Origin: Tolypothrix sp. PCC 7910
GTDB lineage: Bacteria; Cyanobacteriota; Cyanobacteriia; Cyanobacteriales; Nostocaceae
Assembly (NCBI RefSeq): GCF_011769525.1
Contig: NZ_CP050440.1
Coordinates: 497,501 to 561,500, forward strand
Length of the DNA stretch: 64,000 nucleotides
Direction: 5' to 3'
Below, in pieces: positions 16,223-25,887 of the stretch (position 1 is the first letter of the stretch; every line of letters starts with the position of its first letter). Below the pieces are notes generated by a model. The model was not told where the DNA came from. It did not search any database and worked only from the letters and a program-made list of their open reading frames with translations. The translations under genes and the position numbers were made by a program.

Positions 16223-16280
16223 TACAGTACTTAACTAGATAATTTTTGATGTAAACCGATGTAAACCTAATATAAGAGCC

Positions 16281-16309
16281 ACGATAACAGACACAGTTCC
16301 TTGCGTCAA
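16281..16309 (-). promoter_or_regulatory. Candidate promoter of the aroF leader
   Basis: On the minus strand TTGACG (16309-16304) and TATCGT (16286-16281) are 17 bases apart, placing a start near 16274. Just downstream a direct repeat GGTTTACATC (two copies, about 16247-16268) may be a regulator site. An alternative -10 box is TATATT at 16274-16269. Weak evidence. Confidence 0.35.
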
Positions 16310-16386
16310 GACCTGAATGATCTCGTGTGCGGTTAAAAGCTGCTGGTTAAGGCAACAGGGGGCAGGGAGACAAGGGGAATAACTTT

Positions 16387-16512
16387 CAATACTTGTCGGT
16401 TAAGGGCAAAAGGGGAAGGGGAAAAGGGGCAAGAAAAAACCTTTAACCCTTACCCTTTCACCTTTTCCCCAAACCAAATTCCGAGTTGAAAATCCTTAAC
16501 CGAGCAGTATTG
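16387..16512. repeat. MITE-like element, family R3, copy B
   Basis: 126 bp with ends CAATACTTGTCGGTTAAGG and CCTTAACCGAGCAGTATTG, flanked by a perfect 10-bp duplication GAATAACTTT (16377-16386 and 16513-16522). Its reverse complement matches copy A at 555-705 along the whole length. No open frame of useful length. Confidence 0.85.
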
Positions 16513-16534
16513 GAATAACTTTTAACTCTTGTAC

Positions 16535-16554
16535 AGACGCGATTAATCGCGTCT
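16535..16554. repeat. 20-bp perfect palindrome AGACGCGATTAATCGCGTCT
   Basis: A perfect inverted repeat without spacer. It looks like one of the dispersed palindromes of filamentous cyanobacteria; function unknown. The rest of 16523-16873 has no recognised feature. Confidence 0.7.
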
Positions 16555-16873
16555 CTCCCACTCATCCCTTGGTTATGGGTTTTCCTGTCACTGACTTGTA
16601 ACTATTAAGATTTAGATAAGCTAACAAATATTTTTAGGTGATGGGTATGGGAATTGCTGAAGTCTCAAAAATTTGACAATTCCGCGACTTACAAAACTGG
16701 CAAATATATTATTCTGCTATGGAGGTAATAGCCAAAGGTCATTCCTTGAGACTCTTCAGAGCAATCAAAGGGTGGTGCGCCACCCGCTACCAATGCAATC
16801 AACACTATTACCTAGCCCCTAGTCTCTAGCTTTTACAGCAACCCAATCACATTACTAGCGCTACTCTGTTTTT

Positions 16874-17359
16874 ATGATGCGTCGTTCCAAAATTTTAGCT
16901 ACATCTTTCGACTATCAAGGAGTTTACCCTTGCCCAGTTTGCCGTGTTGGTAAAATTACTCGTATGCCATTGATGGAAGCTATGGCTTGTGACTTCTGCC
17001 AAGAGATTTTTACTGTCAATCTAGAACAGCAGCAACTCAAAATGCCTTCTAGACAACCGCCATTAATTTGGCGTTGGAATGGTTTTAGTTGGACAGAAGC
17101 ACAATTAGAAGGTGTGGAACTTGGTTGGGGCTATGGACTAGCTGCGATCGCATTTATTTTCCTACCTACCACTTTAATTGGCATAGTCGCTTACAATTTT
17201 CCCCCGACTCCACATGAATTTATTACCTGGCTGCCATATATCTGGACTATATTAACTTTTTTGTTACATTTAGCAATTATTCTTTGGATTTGTATTGAGG
17301 TTTATCAAATTCCAATTGCAGCATATTTAAGAGCTATAAATCGTTGGCGAAATGGATAA
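16874..17359 (+). CDS. Conserved cyanobacterial membrane protein with N-terminal zinc ribbon
   Basis: 161 residues. CPVC (residues 20-23) and CDFC (38-41) form a likely zinc ribbon. A segment with conserved Trp (PLIWRWNGFSWTEAQLEG) follows, then two membrane helices at about 85-107 (GYGLAAIAFIFLPTTLIGIV) and 118-142 (WLPYIWTILTFLLHLAIILW). I recall similar proteins only as conserved hypothetical in cyanobacteria. Alone, with long non-coding flanks. The start is the first of two ATGs. Confidence 0.65.
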   Translation: MMRRSKILATSFDYQGVYPCPVCRVGKITRMPLMEAMACDFCQEIFTVNLEQQQLKMPSRQPPLIWRWNGFSWTEAQLEGVELGWGYGLAAIAFIFLPTTLIGIVAYNFPPTPHEFITWLPYIWTILTFLLHLAIILWICIEVYQIPIAAYLRAINRWRNG

Positions 17360-18286
17360 ATCATAAGATAGACAGATGGAGAAAAATGAATCATAACTAT
17401 CGACTCCTAACTATCTAATTTTGCCAACAATTAAGTAATCATTAATGAACTGCGGACAACAAAAAGAAAGAAAATTTATTGTCTATACTCAAAAGTCAAG
17501 GTTCAAATAGATTTCTTAATGAACAGACTTTGAATTGTTTATCTGCGTTATCTTCCTTGTACTTGCCAATTTTCAGTCCCTAATACCTATTTATCAGTCA
17601 GTTGATTGCGGTAAAATCCTACAACCAAGCCAGAAAATTTTGCTTTTCTAGTCCTTAGGCCATAGTTCCTACTTATTAAATCAGCCATTATGAAGTATTT
17701 ACACCCAAATAGATGAAGAATTATGATATTGCCTCTAGGTGTAGCCAGTTCATAGTGGCCGATTAATAGCCCTTAAGCTAAGAGAAAGGTTATTTATGGA
17801 CTGAGTTAGTCACTCTTGGCTTGTATAATAACGTATGTGAAACTTTTTTCTGTGGGACTTGGCTATACAAGTAGTTGCTACAGAAATCCCCAGTCTCTCA
17901 TCTCAAATTTGGAGAAAGGGTCAATTTGGCTTGCTATGAACTTAAGCCCAGAATCAGCAGCCAGTATTTTATATAGTGAGATTATCTACAATAATAGGAG
18001 TGTTACTAAGAATTGATTTTTAAGTCAAGCAACAAAAAATTTGTTACCATTTTTAGACAATGTCAAAAGAGCAAATCATTAAACACAAAAATAACTTGCA
18101 GGTAGCTTTTACAATTACTAAAGTACCTGATAAAATTCCCCTACTCTATTAGAGAGAGTATTTTAATACGCTATCTTAAATTAGATGAGATAGAAATCTT
18201 CCTAAAAAGCAGAAATTTAATAAAGAATTAAGCCAACAGACGGATGCATCACTAATAATTAACTTGATTGTCCACTAAAACACCTT
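17360..18286. other. Long intergenic region, nothing recognised
   Basis: About 930 AT-rich bases between two plus-strand genes. One 66-codon frame has no ribosome site and no recognisable sequence. No tRNA-like arm, tandem repeat or terminator was seen; a short hairpin TACTCT/AGAGTA lies near 18143-18161. Confidence 0.5.
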
Positions 18287-18982
18287 ATGAGCGAGTTGGA
18301 GCGGTATTATAGAGTCTTGGAATTAGAGCCTGGAGCAACACTTGAAGAAGTGAACCAGGCTTATAAAGATTTGGTTTTTGTATGGCATCCCGATCGCATT
18401 CCCCAAGACAATCTCCGTTTACAACAAAAGGCGCAAGATAAGCTAAAAGCGATTAACGAAGCGCGTGATAAATTGCGTTCTATCAAGGTTAAGCATCAAC
18501 CAACAACATACTCACACCCGCATCAACATCAACCGACAACATACTCACCGCCACATCAGCCACATCCGCCTCAACCGAAAAAGTCACCTCAAACTGGTTA
18601 TGAACCATCATCTAAAAATACAGATTTGAGTGGCAAAGATTTTAGCCGAGCCAACTTGAGCAACAAAGATTTATCGGGGAGAAACCTGAGTTTTGCTGAC
18701 TTGAGTGGTGCAAACCTCAGCGATACTTTTATGCACAAAGTGAATCTCAGAGGTGCAAATTTATCGGAAGCTAATTTATTTAGAGCTAACCTACTTCTAG
18801 CAGATATGAGAGAAGCGAATTTACGCTCAGCCAACTTAATTGGAGCAGATTTAAGTGGCGCTGATTTGCGAGGCGCTGATTTAACAGGAGCAAGGATTCG
18901 CTCAGGCGATCGCCTTCTGGTTAAATTGATAGGAGCTAACTTAGCCGGTGCTATTATGCCAGATGGTTCTGTTCACCAATAA
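18287..18982 (+). CDS. J-domain protein with pentapeptide repeats
   Basis: 231 residues. Residues 1-66 are a J domain (YYRVLELEPGATLEEVNQAY, with the HPD motif in VWHPDRIP) that would stimulate a DnaK ATPase. A His/Pro/Gln-rich linker (HQPTTYSHPHQHQPTTYSPP) follows. From about residue 110, around 20 pentapeptide repeats of the A(D/N)LSxA type form a right-handed beta helix. The fusion suggests that the beta helix chooses the client or location for the chaperone. Alone in its transcription unit; a heptamer-rich gap follows. Confidence 0.88.
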   Translation: MSELERYYRVLELEPGATLEEVNQAYKDLVFVWHPDRIPQDNLRLQQKAQDKLKAINEARDKLRSIKVKHQPTTYSHPHQHQPTTYSPPHQPHPPQPKKSPQTGYEPSSKNTDLSGKDFSRANLSNKDLSGRNLSFADLSGANLSDTFMHKVNLRGANLSEANLFRANLLLADMREANLRSANLIGADLSGADLRGADLTGARIRSGDRLLVKLIGANLAGAIMPDGSVHQ

Positions 18983-19138
18983 GTTGGGGCATAGGGCATG
19001 GGGCATGGGGCATTGGTAATTCCCCCTCATCTCCTTCATCCCCAGTCCCCAATCCCTAATCCCCAATCCCCTTTTCATCAAGAAACTTTGCCTGCAATGT
19101 GGGAAACTTGGCAATAGTTATCAAAAAATCAATTTAAG

Positions 19139-19624
19139 ATGAGTACCAACATTTCTGACATTGCAGTCAAAACCATCAACGGTGAGGATAAGCTACTGAG
19201 TGAGTATGCTGGCAAAGTACTCTTGATTGTGAATGTGGCTTCTTACTGTGGTTACACGCCTCAATATGAGGGATTAGAAAGGTTGAACCGAGAGTATAGA
19301 GACGCTGGCTTACGGATTCTGGCGTTTCCTAGTAATGACTTTGGCGCACAGGAACCGGGCAGCAACGAAGAAATTGTACAATTCTGTACGAGCAAGTACG
19401 GTGTTAGCTTTGAACTGTTCGATAAAGTTCATGCTAAGGATTCGCAACAGCACCCACTTTATACTCGTCTCACCAATGCAGTTGAGCCTACAGGGCCTGT
19501 TGCTTGGAATTTTGAAAAATTTTTAGTGAATAAGCAAGGTGAAGTAGTAGCTCGTTTTAAAAGCAGCGTCAAACCATATTCGCCAGAATTAATTGCCACC
19601 ATTGAAAGCGAATTAGCTAAATAA
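19139..19624 (+). CDS. Glutathione peroxidase family protein
   Basis: 161 residues reducing peroxides. The active tetrad is visible: C37 in NVASYCGYTP (Cys in place of Sec), Q71 in FGAQEPGS, and W123/N124 in WNFEKFLV. The usual FPCNQF motif reads FPSNDF, so the resolving Cys is C83 in QFCTSKYGVSF, as in thioredoxin-dependent plant and bacterial members; the enzyme probably uses thioredoxin or NADPH-linked reductants rather than glutathione. It lies 33 bp upstream of an SDR gene on the same strand. Confidence 0.92.
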   Translation: MSTNISDIAVKTINGEDKLLSEYAGKVLLIVNVASYCGYTPQYEGLERLNREYRDAGLRILAFPSNDFGAQEPGSNEEIVQFCTSKYGVSFELFDKVHAKDSQQHPLYTRLTNAVEPTGPVAWNFEKFLVNKQGEVVARFKSSVKPYSPELIATIESELAK

Positions 19625-19657
19625 ATAGTAATCTAGATGAATTTGTTGTGAGAAATC

Positions 19658-20485
19658 ATGAACATAGCAATCATTGGTTGTGGTTATGTAGGTTGTGCAG
19701 TTGCCCAATGTTGGCAGCAAAAAATGAATTTTGTAGTGACTGCAACTACAACTACACCAACACGTGTACCCGCATTAGAAGCAGTAGCCCAGAAAGTTAT
19801 AGTCGTTAAAGGTAATGATGCAAATGGGCTAAAAGCAGTATTAGCAAGTCAAGATGTAGTGCTGTTAAGTGTGGGTGCAAAAGGCGCTGATTTTTATGAA
19901 GAAGCTTATTTGCAAACTGCCAAAACTTTAGCCTCTATTTTGCCGGAATTTCCGAATGTGCAGCAACTAATCTACACAGGTAGTTATTCTGTTTATGGTG
20001 ACAAAAATGGTGAGTTTGTAGATGAAGAAACTACAGCTAACCCTAGCACTACCAATGGTAAAATCATGAAGGAAACTGAAGATGTTTTGCTATCAGCAAA
20101 CAGTAATAATCTTCACGTTTGTATTTTGCGATTAGGCGGTATTTATGGCCCAGGTAGGGAACTAATCAAAATATTTGGTCGCCTTGCTGGTACTAGCCGT
20201 CCTGGTAGTGGTGATGATGTCGCCAATTGGATTCATCTTGATGATATTGTGGGTGTAATTGAGTTTGCGCGCCAACACAATTGGCAAGGAATTTATAATG
20301 TAGTGGACGATGCCCATCTCATTAGTCGCGAATTCTTTGAAACTTTGCTAACAACGCACAATTTACCTCAAATTAAGTGGGATGCTTCGCTTCCAAGTAA
20401 TCGTCCCTATAATGCTTGGGTATCAAATCAAAAAATTAAGGATGCTGGATATCAATTGATTCATCCACAAATGATATTTAATTAA
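19658..20485 (+). CDS. SDR-family NAD(P)-dependent epimerase/reductase (YeeZ-like)
   Basis: 275 residues with an N-terminal Rossmann turn GCGYVGCAVAQ (residues 7-17) and YTGSYSVYGD holding the Tyr of atypical SDR enzymes. IYGPGRELIKIFGRL and NWIHLDDIVGVIEFA are standard for the extended SDR fold. It resembles YeeZ-type proteins of unknown substrate. Probably co-transcribed with the glutathione peroxidase gene; a strong hairpin follows the stop. Confidence 0.8.
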   Translation: MNIAIIGCGYVGCAVAQCWQQKMNFVVTATTTTPTRVPALEAVAQKVIVVKGNDANGLKAVLASQDVVLLSVGAKGADFYEEAYLQTAKTLASILPEFPNVQQLIYTGSYSVYGDKNGEFVDEETTANPSTTNGKIMKETEDVLLSANSNNLHVCILRLGGIYGPGRELIKIFGRLAGTSRPGSGDDVANWIHLDDIVGVIEFARQHNWQGIYNVVDDAHLISREFFETLLTTHNLPQIKWDASLPSNRPYNAWVSNQKIKDAGYQLIHPQMIFN

Positions 20486-20504
20486 ATATTTGAGATGAGA
20501 TATT

Positions 20505-20530
20505 GTAGGATGCGTTATAACGCATCCTAC
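20505..20530. terminator. Hairpin between converging genes
   Basis: GTAGGATGCGTT and ACGCATCCTAC form an 11-bp stem around a 3-base loop, and ACGCATCCTAC is repeated once more directly after. It could act on both converging transcripts. No T run follows on the plus strand. Confidence 0.55.
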
Positions 20531-20539
20531 AAACGCATC

Positions 20540-21907
20540 CTACTGATTTTTATCCTCATCACCCAGCATTTTTAATAATCTTCTGGCAGCTAAAACCCCT
20601 ACAACTCCAGCACCAACTAATTCGACTGCTTGTAAAACTTTTTTACCGACATCTTGATTGTCTAAGTGATGGTGAAAAATCTCATCATGCACCCATTCTT
20701 CAGTCGCTTTAAAGTCATGAATTGGAGTTGGTAATAGTGTTAAATAAGTGCTTTGACGAATTAAGTGTGCGGGTTCGCCTGCAACTTCAAAAGTATTAAA
20801 AAGGTTAGCAGCAGCATCATTTAACCCCAACTTTAAGAGAGTACCGCGGATATTAACTTTCACAGGTTTCAGTTCTTCTCCGAGAGCGATCGCTTTTAAA
20901 TTTTTGGCAATAGTAGCACCTTGTTGATAAGCAACTTGAGCTGTAGGTGGTAGGGAATTACCCTGAACTGCTACACAATCACCACCTGCAAAGACTTCGG
21001 GAAAGTCGAGCAGTTGCATGGTAGGCGTAACTAGGGGGTGATTATGGCGATCGCGCTGTTCTTTGGGAATGGGTAAGTCTTGAATTAATGGATGGTTGGA
21101 AGTTCCGGCTGTCCAGATTGTGGTGTAAGTTGGTAAAGTTTTAACTTCCTCGTTAGTTTTATATTCAATAGAGTTGGAGTTAACAGCAGTGGCTTCTGCT
21201 CCCCTGAGAATTTCAATTGGTACAGTGCGTTTTTGTAATTCTTGTTCGGCGTTGGGACGAAGTGGATCGTTAATATCGCCGTCGAGAATTTTTTCCCCAT
21301 GATTGAGCAGAACCACATGAATGTCCTGAGAATTTCCGCCTAAGGCGCTATACCAAAGGGGGAGAAAATCTCCCAAAGTAGCTGCCATTTCTACACCGGA
21401 AGCACCACCACCAACTATCACTACAGTTAGCAATTGTCGGCGTTGTTCTGCATCTTCAGTTTGCAAGGCTCTTTGTAAGCAGTCGCGCAAATGTTTATCG
21501 AGTGCGATCGCATCTGCTTGTGTCCAAAATGGGAAAGCATTTTCTTTCGCACCTTTAACCTGATGATAGCCAGTCACGCTACCCAACGCTAAGACTAAAT
21601 TACTGTAGCTGTAGGAATTTCCTGAAGCTAATTTTACTTCTCGTTGCTGCAGGTTTATAGAATCGACTGTATCTTGAACAAAAATTACACCACTACCTTG
21701 AAGTAATTCCGCAAAGCGGGGTACTACTTGAAAGCTATCCATTTCGCCATCGAAATATTCATAAAGTAATGGCTTAAAACAAAAGCGCTCATTTTTATCA
21801 ATTAATATCACAGAACGAGGGTAATGTTCGTGAGCTAAATGTAAGGCTGTAAATAGCCCTGTAAAGCCACCACCTAGAATCACGGTTTGATACACTGGGC
21901 TGCTCAT
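20540..21907 (-). CDS. Type II NADH dehydrogenase (NDH-2)
   Basis: 455 residues. A FAD-binding turn (VILGGGFTGLFTALHLAHEH, residues 9-28) and a second dinucleotide fold (VVIVGGGASGVEMAATLGDF) typify single-subunit, non-pumping NAD(P)H:quinone oxidoreductases. FAGGDCVAV near residue 320 is the usual FAD-contact motif, and a C-terminal hydrophobic segment (VELVGAGVVGVLAARRLLKM) may attach it to the membrane. It is the last gene of a minus-strand run beginning with DUF2231 proteins and oxidase subunits, which would make a short electron path from NADH to quinone to ARTO-type oxidase. The gap of 220 bp to the next gene leaves co-transcription open. Confidence 0.88.
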   Translation of the reverse strand: MSSPVYQTVILGGGFTGLFTALHLAHEHYPRSVILIDKNERFCFKPLLYEYFDGEMDSFQVVPRFAELLQGSGVIFVQDTVDSINLQQREVKLASGNSYSYSNLVLALGSVTGYHQVKGAKENAFPFWTQADAIALDKHLRDCLQRALQTEDAEQRRQLLTVVIVGGGASGVEMAATLGDFLPLWYSALGGNSQDIHVVLLNHGEKILDGDINDPLRPNAEQELQKRTVPIEILRGAEATAVNSNSIEYKTNEEVKTLPTYTTIWTAGTSNHPLIQDLPIPKEQRDRHNHPLVTPTMQLLDFPEVFAGGDCVAVQGNSLPPTAQVAYQQGATIAKNLKAIALGEELKPVKVNIRGTLLKLGLNDAAANLFNTFEVAGEPAHLIRQSTYLTLLPTPIHDFKATEEWVHDEIFHHHLDNQDVGKKVLQAVELVGAGVVGVLAARRLLKMLGDEDKNQ

Positions 21908-22127
21908 AAAATCTCTTTCCTTGCAAAAGTTTTAAAAATCTGAATTGCTATTTTTCACGCATAATCACATGGAGATGAAAACATAGCTTTTCCTAATCTG
22001 CTGAGATAAAAATTTATCAGCGTTTATCCTCTTCCATCTGCGGTTAATTTTAATTCCTGTACCTCACCAATATGAAAACCGCTATCAAGGGTCATTTGCA
22101 TTGACAAATGACTCTTGACATATTTGC

Positions 22128-22379
22128 TTAGATAAATAAGAAAAAGGCTATTAACCCCAAGCTGAGAATAACAGCTAGCAAAATTGCATATTCAACTCTG
22201 CGGCTAAAAAATCCCACAGCCGCAACTAGTGCGATCGCTAGCCCGATAATGCCGACATACTGCTCCTTTTGGAGATTCTTGGCAATGAGCGGGTCTTGTG
22301 CGGTACCTGGTGATGGAGTTTCTTGAAGAGTTTTAGGTGCAAGCTCTGAGCCTGGTAATTGTTGTAATAACAAGTTCAT
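22128..22379 (-). CDS. Small membrane protein of the oxidase cluster
   Basis: 83 residues. A Pro/Gln-rich N-terminus (LPGSELAPKTLQETPSPGTA) is followed by two hydrophobic segments (YVGIIGLAIALVAAVGFF and YAILLAVILSLGLIAFFLFI) separated by SRRVE. It follows subunit III after 37 bp, so it is probably an accessory or assembly subunit. No named family is recognised. Confidence 0.6.
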   Translation of the reverse strand: MNLLLQQLPGSELAPKTLQETPSPGTAQDPLIAKNLQKEQYVGIIGLAIALVAAVGFFSRRVEYAILLAVILSLGLIAFFLFI

Positions 22380-22416
22380 GGAATACTCCTGAAAAAACTA
22401 GAATTTTTGAACAATT

Positions 22417-23085
22417 TTATGCTCGCCAAATGTAGAGCAGGGAAAATAAAAACACCCACACTACATCAACAAAATGCCAAAATAAAGTTGCTGAACTCAC
22501 ACCGAAATGACCCTGGCTATAGTTACCCGGAATGAAAGAACGGACAAGCATAATTATTTGCAGAACTACACCTGCAAAAACGTGCAAACTATGAAACCCT
22601 GTAAGCACATAGAATGTAGACCCAACTAGTCCCGTAGTGATTTGGAAGTCGAGATTTTTCCACTCAATTATCTGAGCAATTAAAAAGTAGCTACCCATGA
22701 TAATTGTCAGCAACCACAGCCAGCGAAATTTATTTAATCTGTGATGCCTAAGAGCATTTTCTGCTGGTTGAATGACAAAGCTACTAGAAAGCAATACCAC
22801 TGTGTTAATAATCACAAAGGTAGATAATTCTGGCCCAGAAACACCTGGTGGTAACCAATTTGATGTGGTTAATCGCAGACCAACATAGGTAAAGATAAAA
22901 CTCAAAAAGATGATGCTTTCTGATAGTAGGAATATGGTAAATCCAAACATTCCCTTACCATGATGATCCTCATGACTTCCACCACCACTGGGCAGAAAGC
23001 GCTGCAACCAATTTGGTAAGCGTCGCCGCCACTTTTCAAAACGGATAGGACTTTCATCTATATGAATTGTGCGACGTTGCATCAT
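22417..23085 (-). CDS. ctaE: Heme-copper oxidase subunit III
   Basis: 222 residues with five predicted membrane helices. ESIIFLSFIFTYVGLRL, FHSLHVFAGVVLQIIML and the closing FWHFVDVVWVFLFSLLYIW carry the conserved His and Glu pattern of subunit III. The N-terminal 35 residues are basic and cytoplasmic (MMQRRTIHIDESPIRFEKWR). It is separated from subunit I by 215 bp of repeat-like DNA, and belongs to the ARTO-type set (see subunit II). Confidence 0.93.
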   Translation of the reverse strand: MMQRRTIHIDESPIRFEKWRRRLPNWLQRFLPSGGGSHEDHHGKGMFGFTIFLLSESIIFLSFIFTYVGLRLTTSNWLPPGVSGPELSTFVIINTVVLLSSSFVIQPAENALRHHRLNKFRWLWLLTIIMGSYFLIAQIIEWKNLDFQITTGLVGSTFYVLTGFHSLHVFAGVVLQIIMLVRSFIPGNYSQGHFGVSSATLFWHFVDVVWVFLFSLLYIWRA

Positions 23086-23300
23086 ACCAATTCTTTATAA
23101 TCAGGCTACAAATTCAAACATTAAAACTAGTACTGCACCACATTAATTCTGAGGGTTGTAAAAAACGAACCACATTCGACGGAGTCGTTCCCGCAGGGTA
23201 GGCGCAAAGAGCGCAAAGAAAGAGAAATGAAGAAGCAGTTTACCTAGCACAACTAATAGGACAAATCACTAGGATTCTGTGAGACTTTCGTAATTACGAA

Positions 23301-24953
23301 TTACGAATTATCAGAAGGTTCTATTACTGAATATTTAGGATCGCCGTAGTCATAAGGGGGCCTTCTCACAACTGGAATCTCTGCAAAGTTATCTCGCGGA
23401 GGTGGCGAAGATGTTGTCCATTCCAATCCTGTAGCGTGCCAAGGATTATCTACTGCCCTTGGCCCATATAGCCAAGAACCAACAATATTGGCAATAAAGG
23501 GTAGAGTCGATACCCCTAAAGCGAATGCCGCTAAACTAGCAATGACGTTCCATCCTTGATACTGCGGATCGTAGGAAGAAATTCGGCGTAGCATTCCCTG
23601 CAAACCCAAAGGATGCATAGAGAAGAAGGTAATATTAGCTGGAATAAATGTCAGCCAGAAATGTAGTTTGCCCCAACCTTCCGCGTACATCCTGCCAGTG
23701 ATTTTGGGAAACCAGAAGTAAATGGCTGCAAAGATAGCCATTGTAATGGTGTTGAAAACGATGTAGTGGAAGTGACCCACTACAAAATATGTATTGTTCA
23801 CGTGAATATCAAAGGGTGTAGCCGCCAGCATCACCCCAGTAACGCCACCGAAAATAAACATGGCTGCACCTCCCATCGCAAATAACATCGGTGTTTCTAA
23901 ATGCAGCTTGCTTTTCCAGATAGTGGCAGTCCAAGCAAATGCCTTCACCCCTGTAGGTATCGCAACTAACATGGAAGTGGCCATGAAAGTCATCCGCATC
24001 CAGCCAGGGGTAGCACTGGTGAACATATGATGTACCCAAACGAAGATGCTAACAACAGCGATACCTAAGGAAGCGATCGCTACTGACCGATAGCCAAATA
24101 GAGGATTGCGGGAAAAGGCTGGCAATACTTCCGCAATAATACCGAAGGCTGGTAGCGCCATGATATACACTGCTGGGTGAGAGTAAAACCAAAATAAATG
24201 CTGGTAGATGATGGGGTCGCCATTTTCTAAGGGCTTGAAGAAGTGCGTACCAACAGCAAGGTCAAGTAACAACAGTATCAATGCACCTGTGAGGGCTGGT
24301 AAATTAATCAGCTGCAACAACTGGGCGCTGAGTACTGACCAAACAAACACAGGCATCCGAAAAAATGTCATCCCAGGCGATCGCATCCAAAAGATGGTGG
24401 TCACAAAGTTGACCGCTCCCATAATTGAGGAGATACCGATTAATACCAGACTAACTATCCAAAAGAATTCACCGTTAATTGGTTGACCGGGCGGAAATTG
24501 CAAACTAACTGGCGGATAAGACCACCAACCCGCCTGTGCCGCACCACTAGGTAGCAAAAAGCTAGATATGAGCAAAAGGCCTGCGGGTGGCAAAATCCAA
24601 AAAGAGATGGCATTGAGTAGGGGAAAGGCCATATCCCGCGCGCCAATCATTAACGGCACTAGGTAGTTAGAAAGTCCTGCATTGAAGGGGATAATCCACA
24701 GAAAAATCATGATTGTGCCGTGCATGGTGAACAGGCCGTTGTAAAGCGGACGATCAACCACATTTGCTTCTGGGGTGAGCAGTTCGGCACGAATGATCAT
24801 CGCCAACAACCCACCAATTAGGAAGAAAATAAACGTCATCACCATGTACTGCACACCAATTACCTTATGGTCGGTGCTGAAGCTGAAATATTGCCGCCAG
24901 CCATCACTAGGCTTTGGCTGCGGGGCGATCGCTTCACTCATTTCATGTGTCAT
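23301..24953 (-). CDS. ctaD: Heme-copper oxidase subunit I
   Basis: 550 residues with 12 expected membrane helices. Heme and copper ligands are visible: MHGT near residue 78, FYSHPAVYIM (CuB His and the cross-linked Tyr), VWVHHMF, and VVGHFHYI (high- and low-spin heme His). The helix-VI motif is YSHPAV instead of GHPEV, placing it in the A2 class, which lacks the glutamate of the D channel. The start overlaps the end of subunit II by 11 bases with a shared AGGAAGG site, so translation is coupled. Confidence 0.95.
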   Translation of the reverse strand: MTHEMSEAIAPQPKPSDGWRQYFSFSTDHKVIGVQYMVMTFIFFLIGGLLAMIIRAELLTPEANVVDRPLYNGLFTMHGTIMIFLWIIPFNAGLSNYLVPLMIGARDMAFPLLNAISFWILPPAGLLLISSFLLPSGAAQAGWWSYPPVSLQFPPGQPINGEFFWIVSLVLIGISSIMGAVNFVTTIFWMRSPGMTFFRMPVFVWSVLSAQLLQLINLPALTGALILLLLDLAVGTHFFKPLENGDPIIYQHLFWFYSHPAVYIMALPAFGIIAEVLPAFSRNPLFGYRSVAIASLGIAVVSIFVWVHHMFTSATPGWMRMTFMATSMLVAIPTGVKAFAWTATIWKSKLHLETPMLFAMGGAAMFIFGGVTGVMLAATPFDIHVNNTYFVVGHFHYIVFNTITMAIFAAIYFWFPKITGRMYAEGWGKLHFWLTFIPANITFFSMHPLGLQGMLRRISSYDPQYQGWNVIASLAAFALGVSTLPFIANIVGSWLYGPRAVDNPWHATGLEWTTSSPPPRDNFAEIPVVRRPPYDYGDPKYSVIEPSDNS

Positions 24954-25863
24954 TCATTACCTTCCTTTCCTGGGCTACGGCGCTTTGGCTGGGTACTCTG
25001 GTGTACCAACCGCTGTTAAATAAGGTTTTTGGTGGTTCGATATGTTCGGCAACTGCCTGATTTTTGATAGTTTTGGGTTTTTTAGCCGCTTGGGTGAGCC
25101 ACTGGTTATAAGCTGTGGCAGATTCCACATAGACATCCGCTTCCATCAAGGCAAAGTAAGTCCCGCTAAATTGAGAATCTTTCAGCTTATATTTGCCTGT
25201 GCGAATTGGTGTGAGGACAATATCAATATCGCGGTTGGGAATTATATCCTGTTTTAAGCGGAACTCAGGGACGTAAAAACCATGAATCACATCCTGGGCG
25301 TTCAGGTTGAGGCGGGTGCTGCTATTCACTCTAAGGTGTAATTCATCACTCACAATATTATTGGGATAGCGGAAAGACCACTCCCACTGTTTAGCGAAAA
25401 CATCAATAGTTTCAGCTGCTGGTTTGGGAACGTCGGCGATTGCTGCGGCATAAGCTGGTTCCGATTCTATGGGTAGATGCAAATGCACAATTTGCCCCAA
25501 ACCCAGAATATTTAATTGCTGATAAATATTGAAGCTTTGAAAAGCAATCCACAATACCAGCAGCGTCGGGGTTGCTGTCCAGAGAATTTCTAACCTGGCA
25601 TCGCCTCGAGAAGGGTGTCCTTCGCTATAGTCGTGCTTCGATGCCCGAAAGAAAAGTACCGAATACACCATCATCCCCACCAGCCCAAGTAGTATAAAAG
25701 CTCCAATTGAAACTAAGAAGCTAAACAAATCATCTACTTTTTGTGCTTCGGCGGTGGCTTCCGCAGGCATCCACGAATAAGCTTGCTGTCCAATCCAATG
25801 GCTAATAACGAGTAGCACTGCGATATAAGCAGCTATTAGTAAATATTCCAAAAATTTAAACAT
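24943..25863 (-). CDS. ctaC: Heme-copper oxidase subunit II without CuA ligands (ARTO type)
   Basis: 306 residues: two N-terminal membrane helices (AYIAVLLVISHWIGQQ and LVSIGAFILLGLVGMMVYSV), then a periplasmic cupredoxin domain with FAKQWEWSFRYP and HGFYVPEFRLKQDIIPN. The stretch that normally reads CxxxCGxxHxxM is DSQFSGTYFALM, so both CuA cysteines and the histidine are gone. This is the mark of the cyanobacterial alternative respiratory terminal oxidase, thought to oxidise quinol rather than cytochrome c. In Anabaena an oxidase of this kind (cox3) is reported as heterocyst-specific; whether that holds here is inference. Confidence 0.92.
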   Translation of the reverse strand: MFKFLEYLLIAAYIAVLLVISHWIGQQAYSWMPAEATAEAQKVDDLFSFLVSIGAFILLGLVGMMVYSVLFFRASKHDYSEGHPSRGDARLEILWTATPTLLVLWIAFQSFNIYQQLNILGLGQIVHLHLPIESEPAYAAAIADVPKPAAETIDVFAKQWEWSFRYPNNIVSDELHLRVNSSTRLNLNAQDVIHGFYVPEFRLKQDIIPNRDIDIVLTPIRTGKYKLKDSQFSGTYFALMEADVYVESATAYNQWLTQAAKKPKTIKNQAVAEHIEPPKTLFNSGWYTRVPSQSAVAQERKVMNDT

Positions 25864-25887
25864 AGAATCAAAATGCTTCTCGTTTGA

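Noticed and set aside
17816-18016. A 66-codon frame in the long gap before the J-domain gene
   Set aside because: No ribosome site or conserved sequence; composition like the surrounding non-coding DNA.
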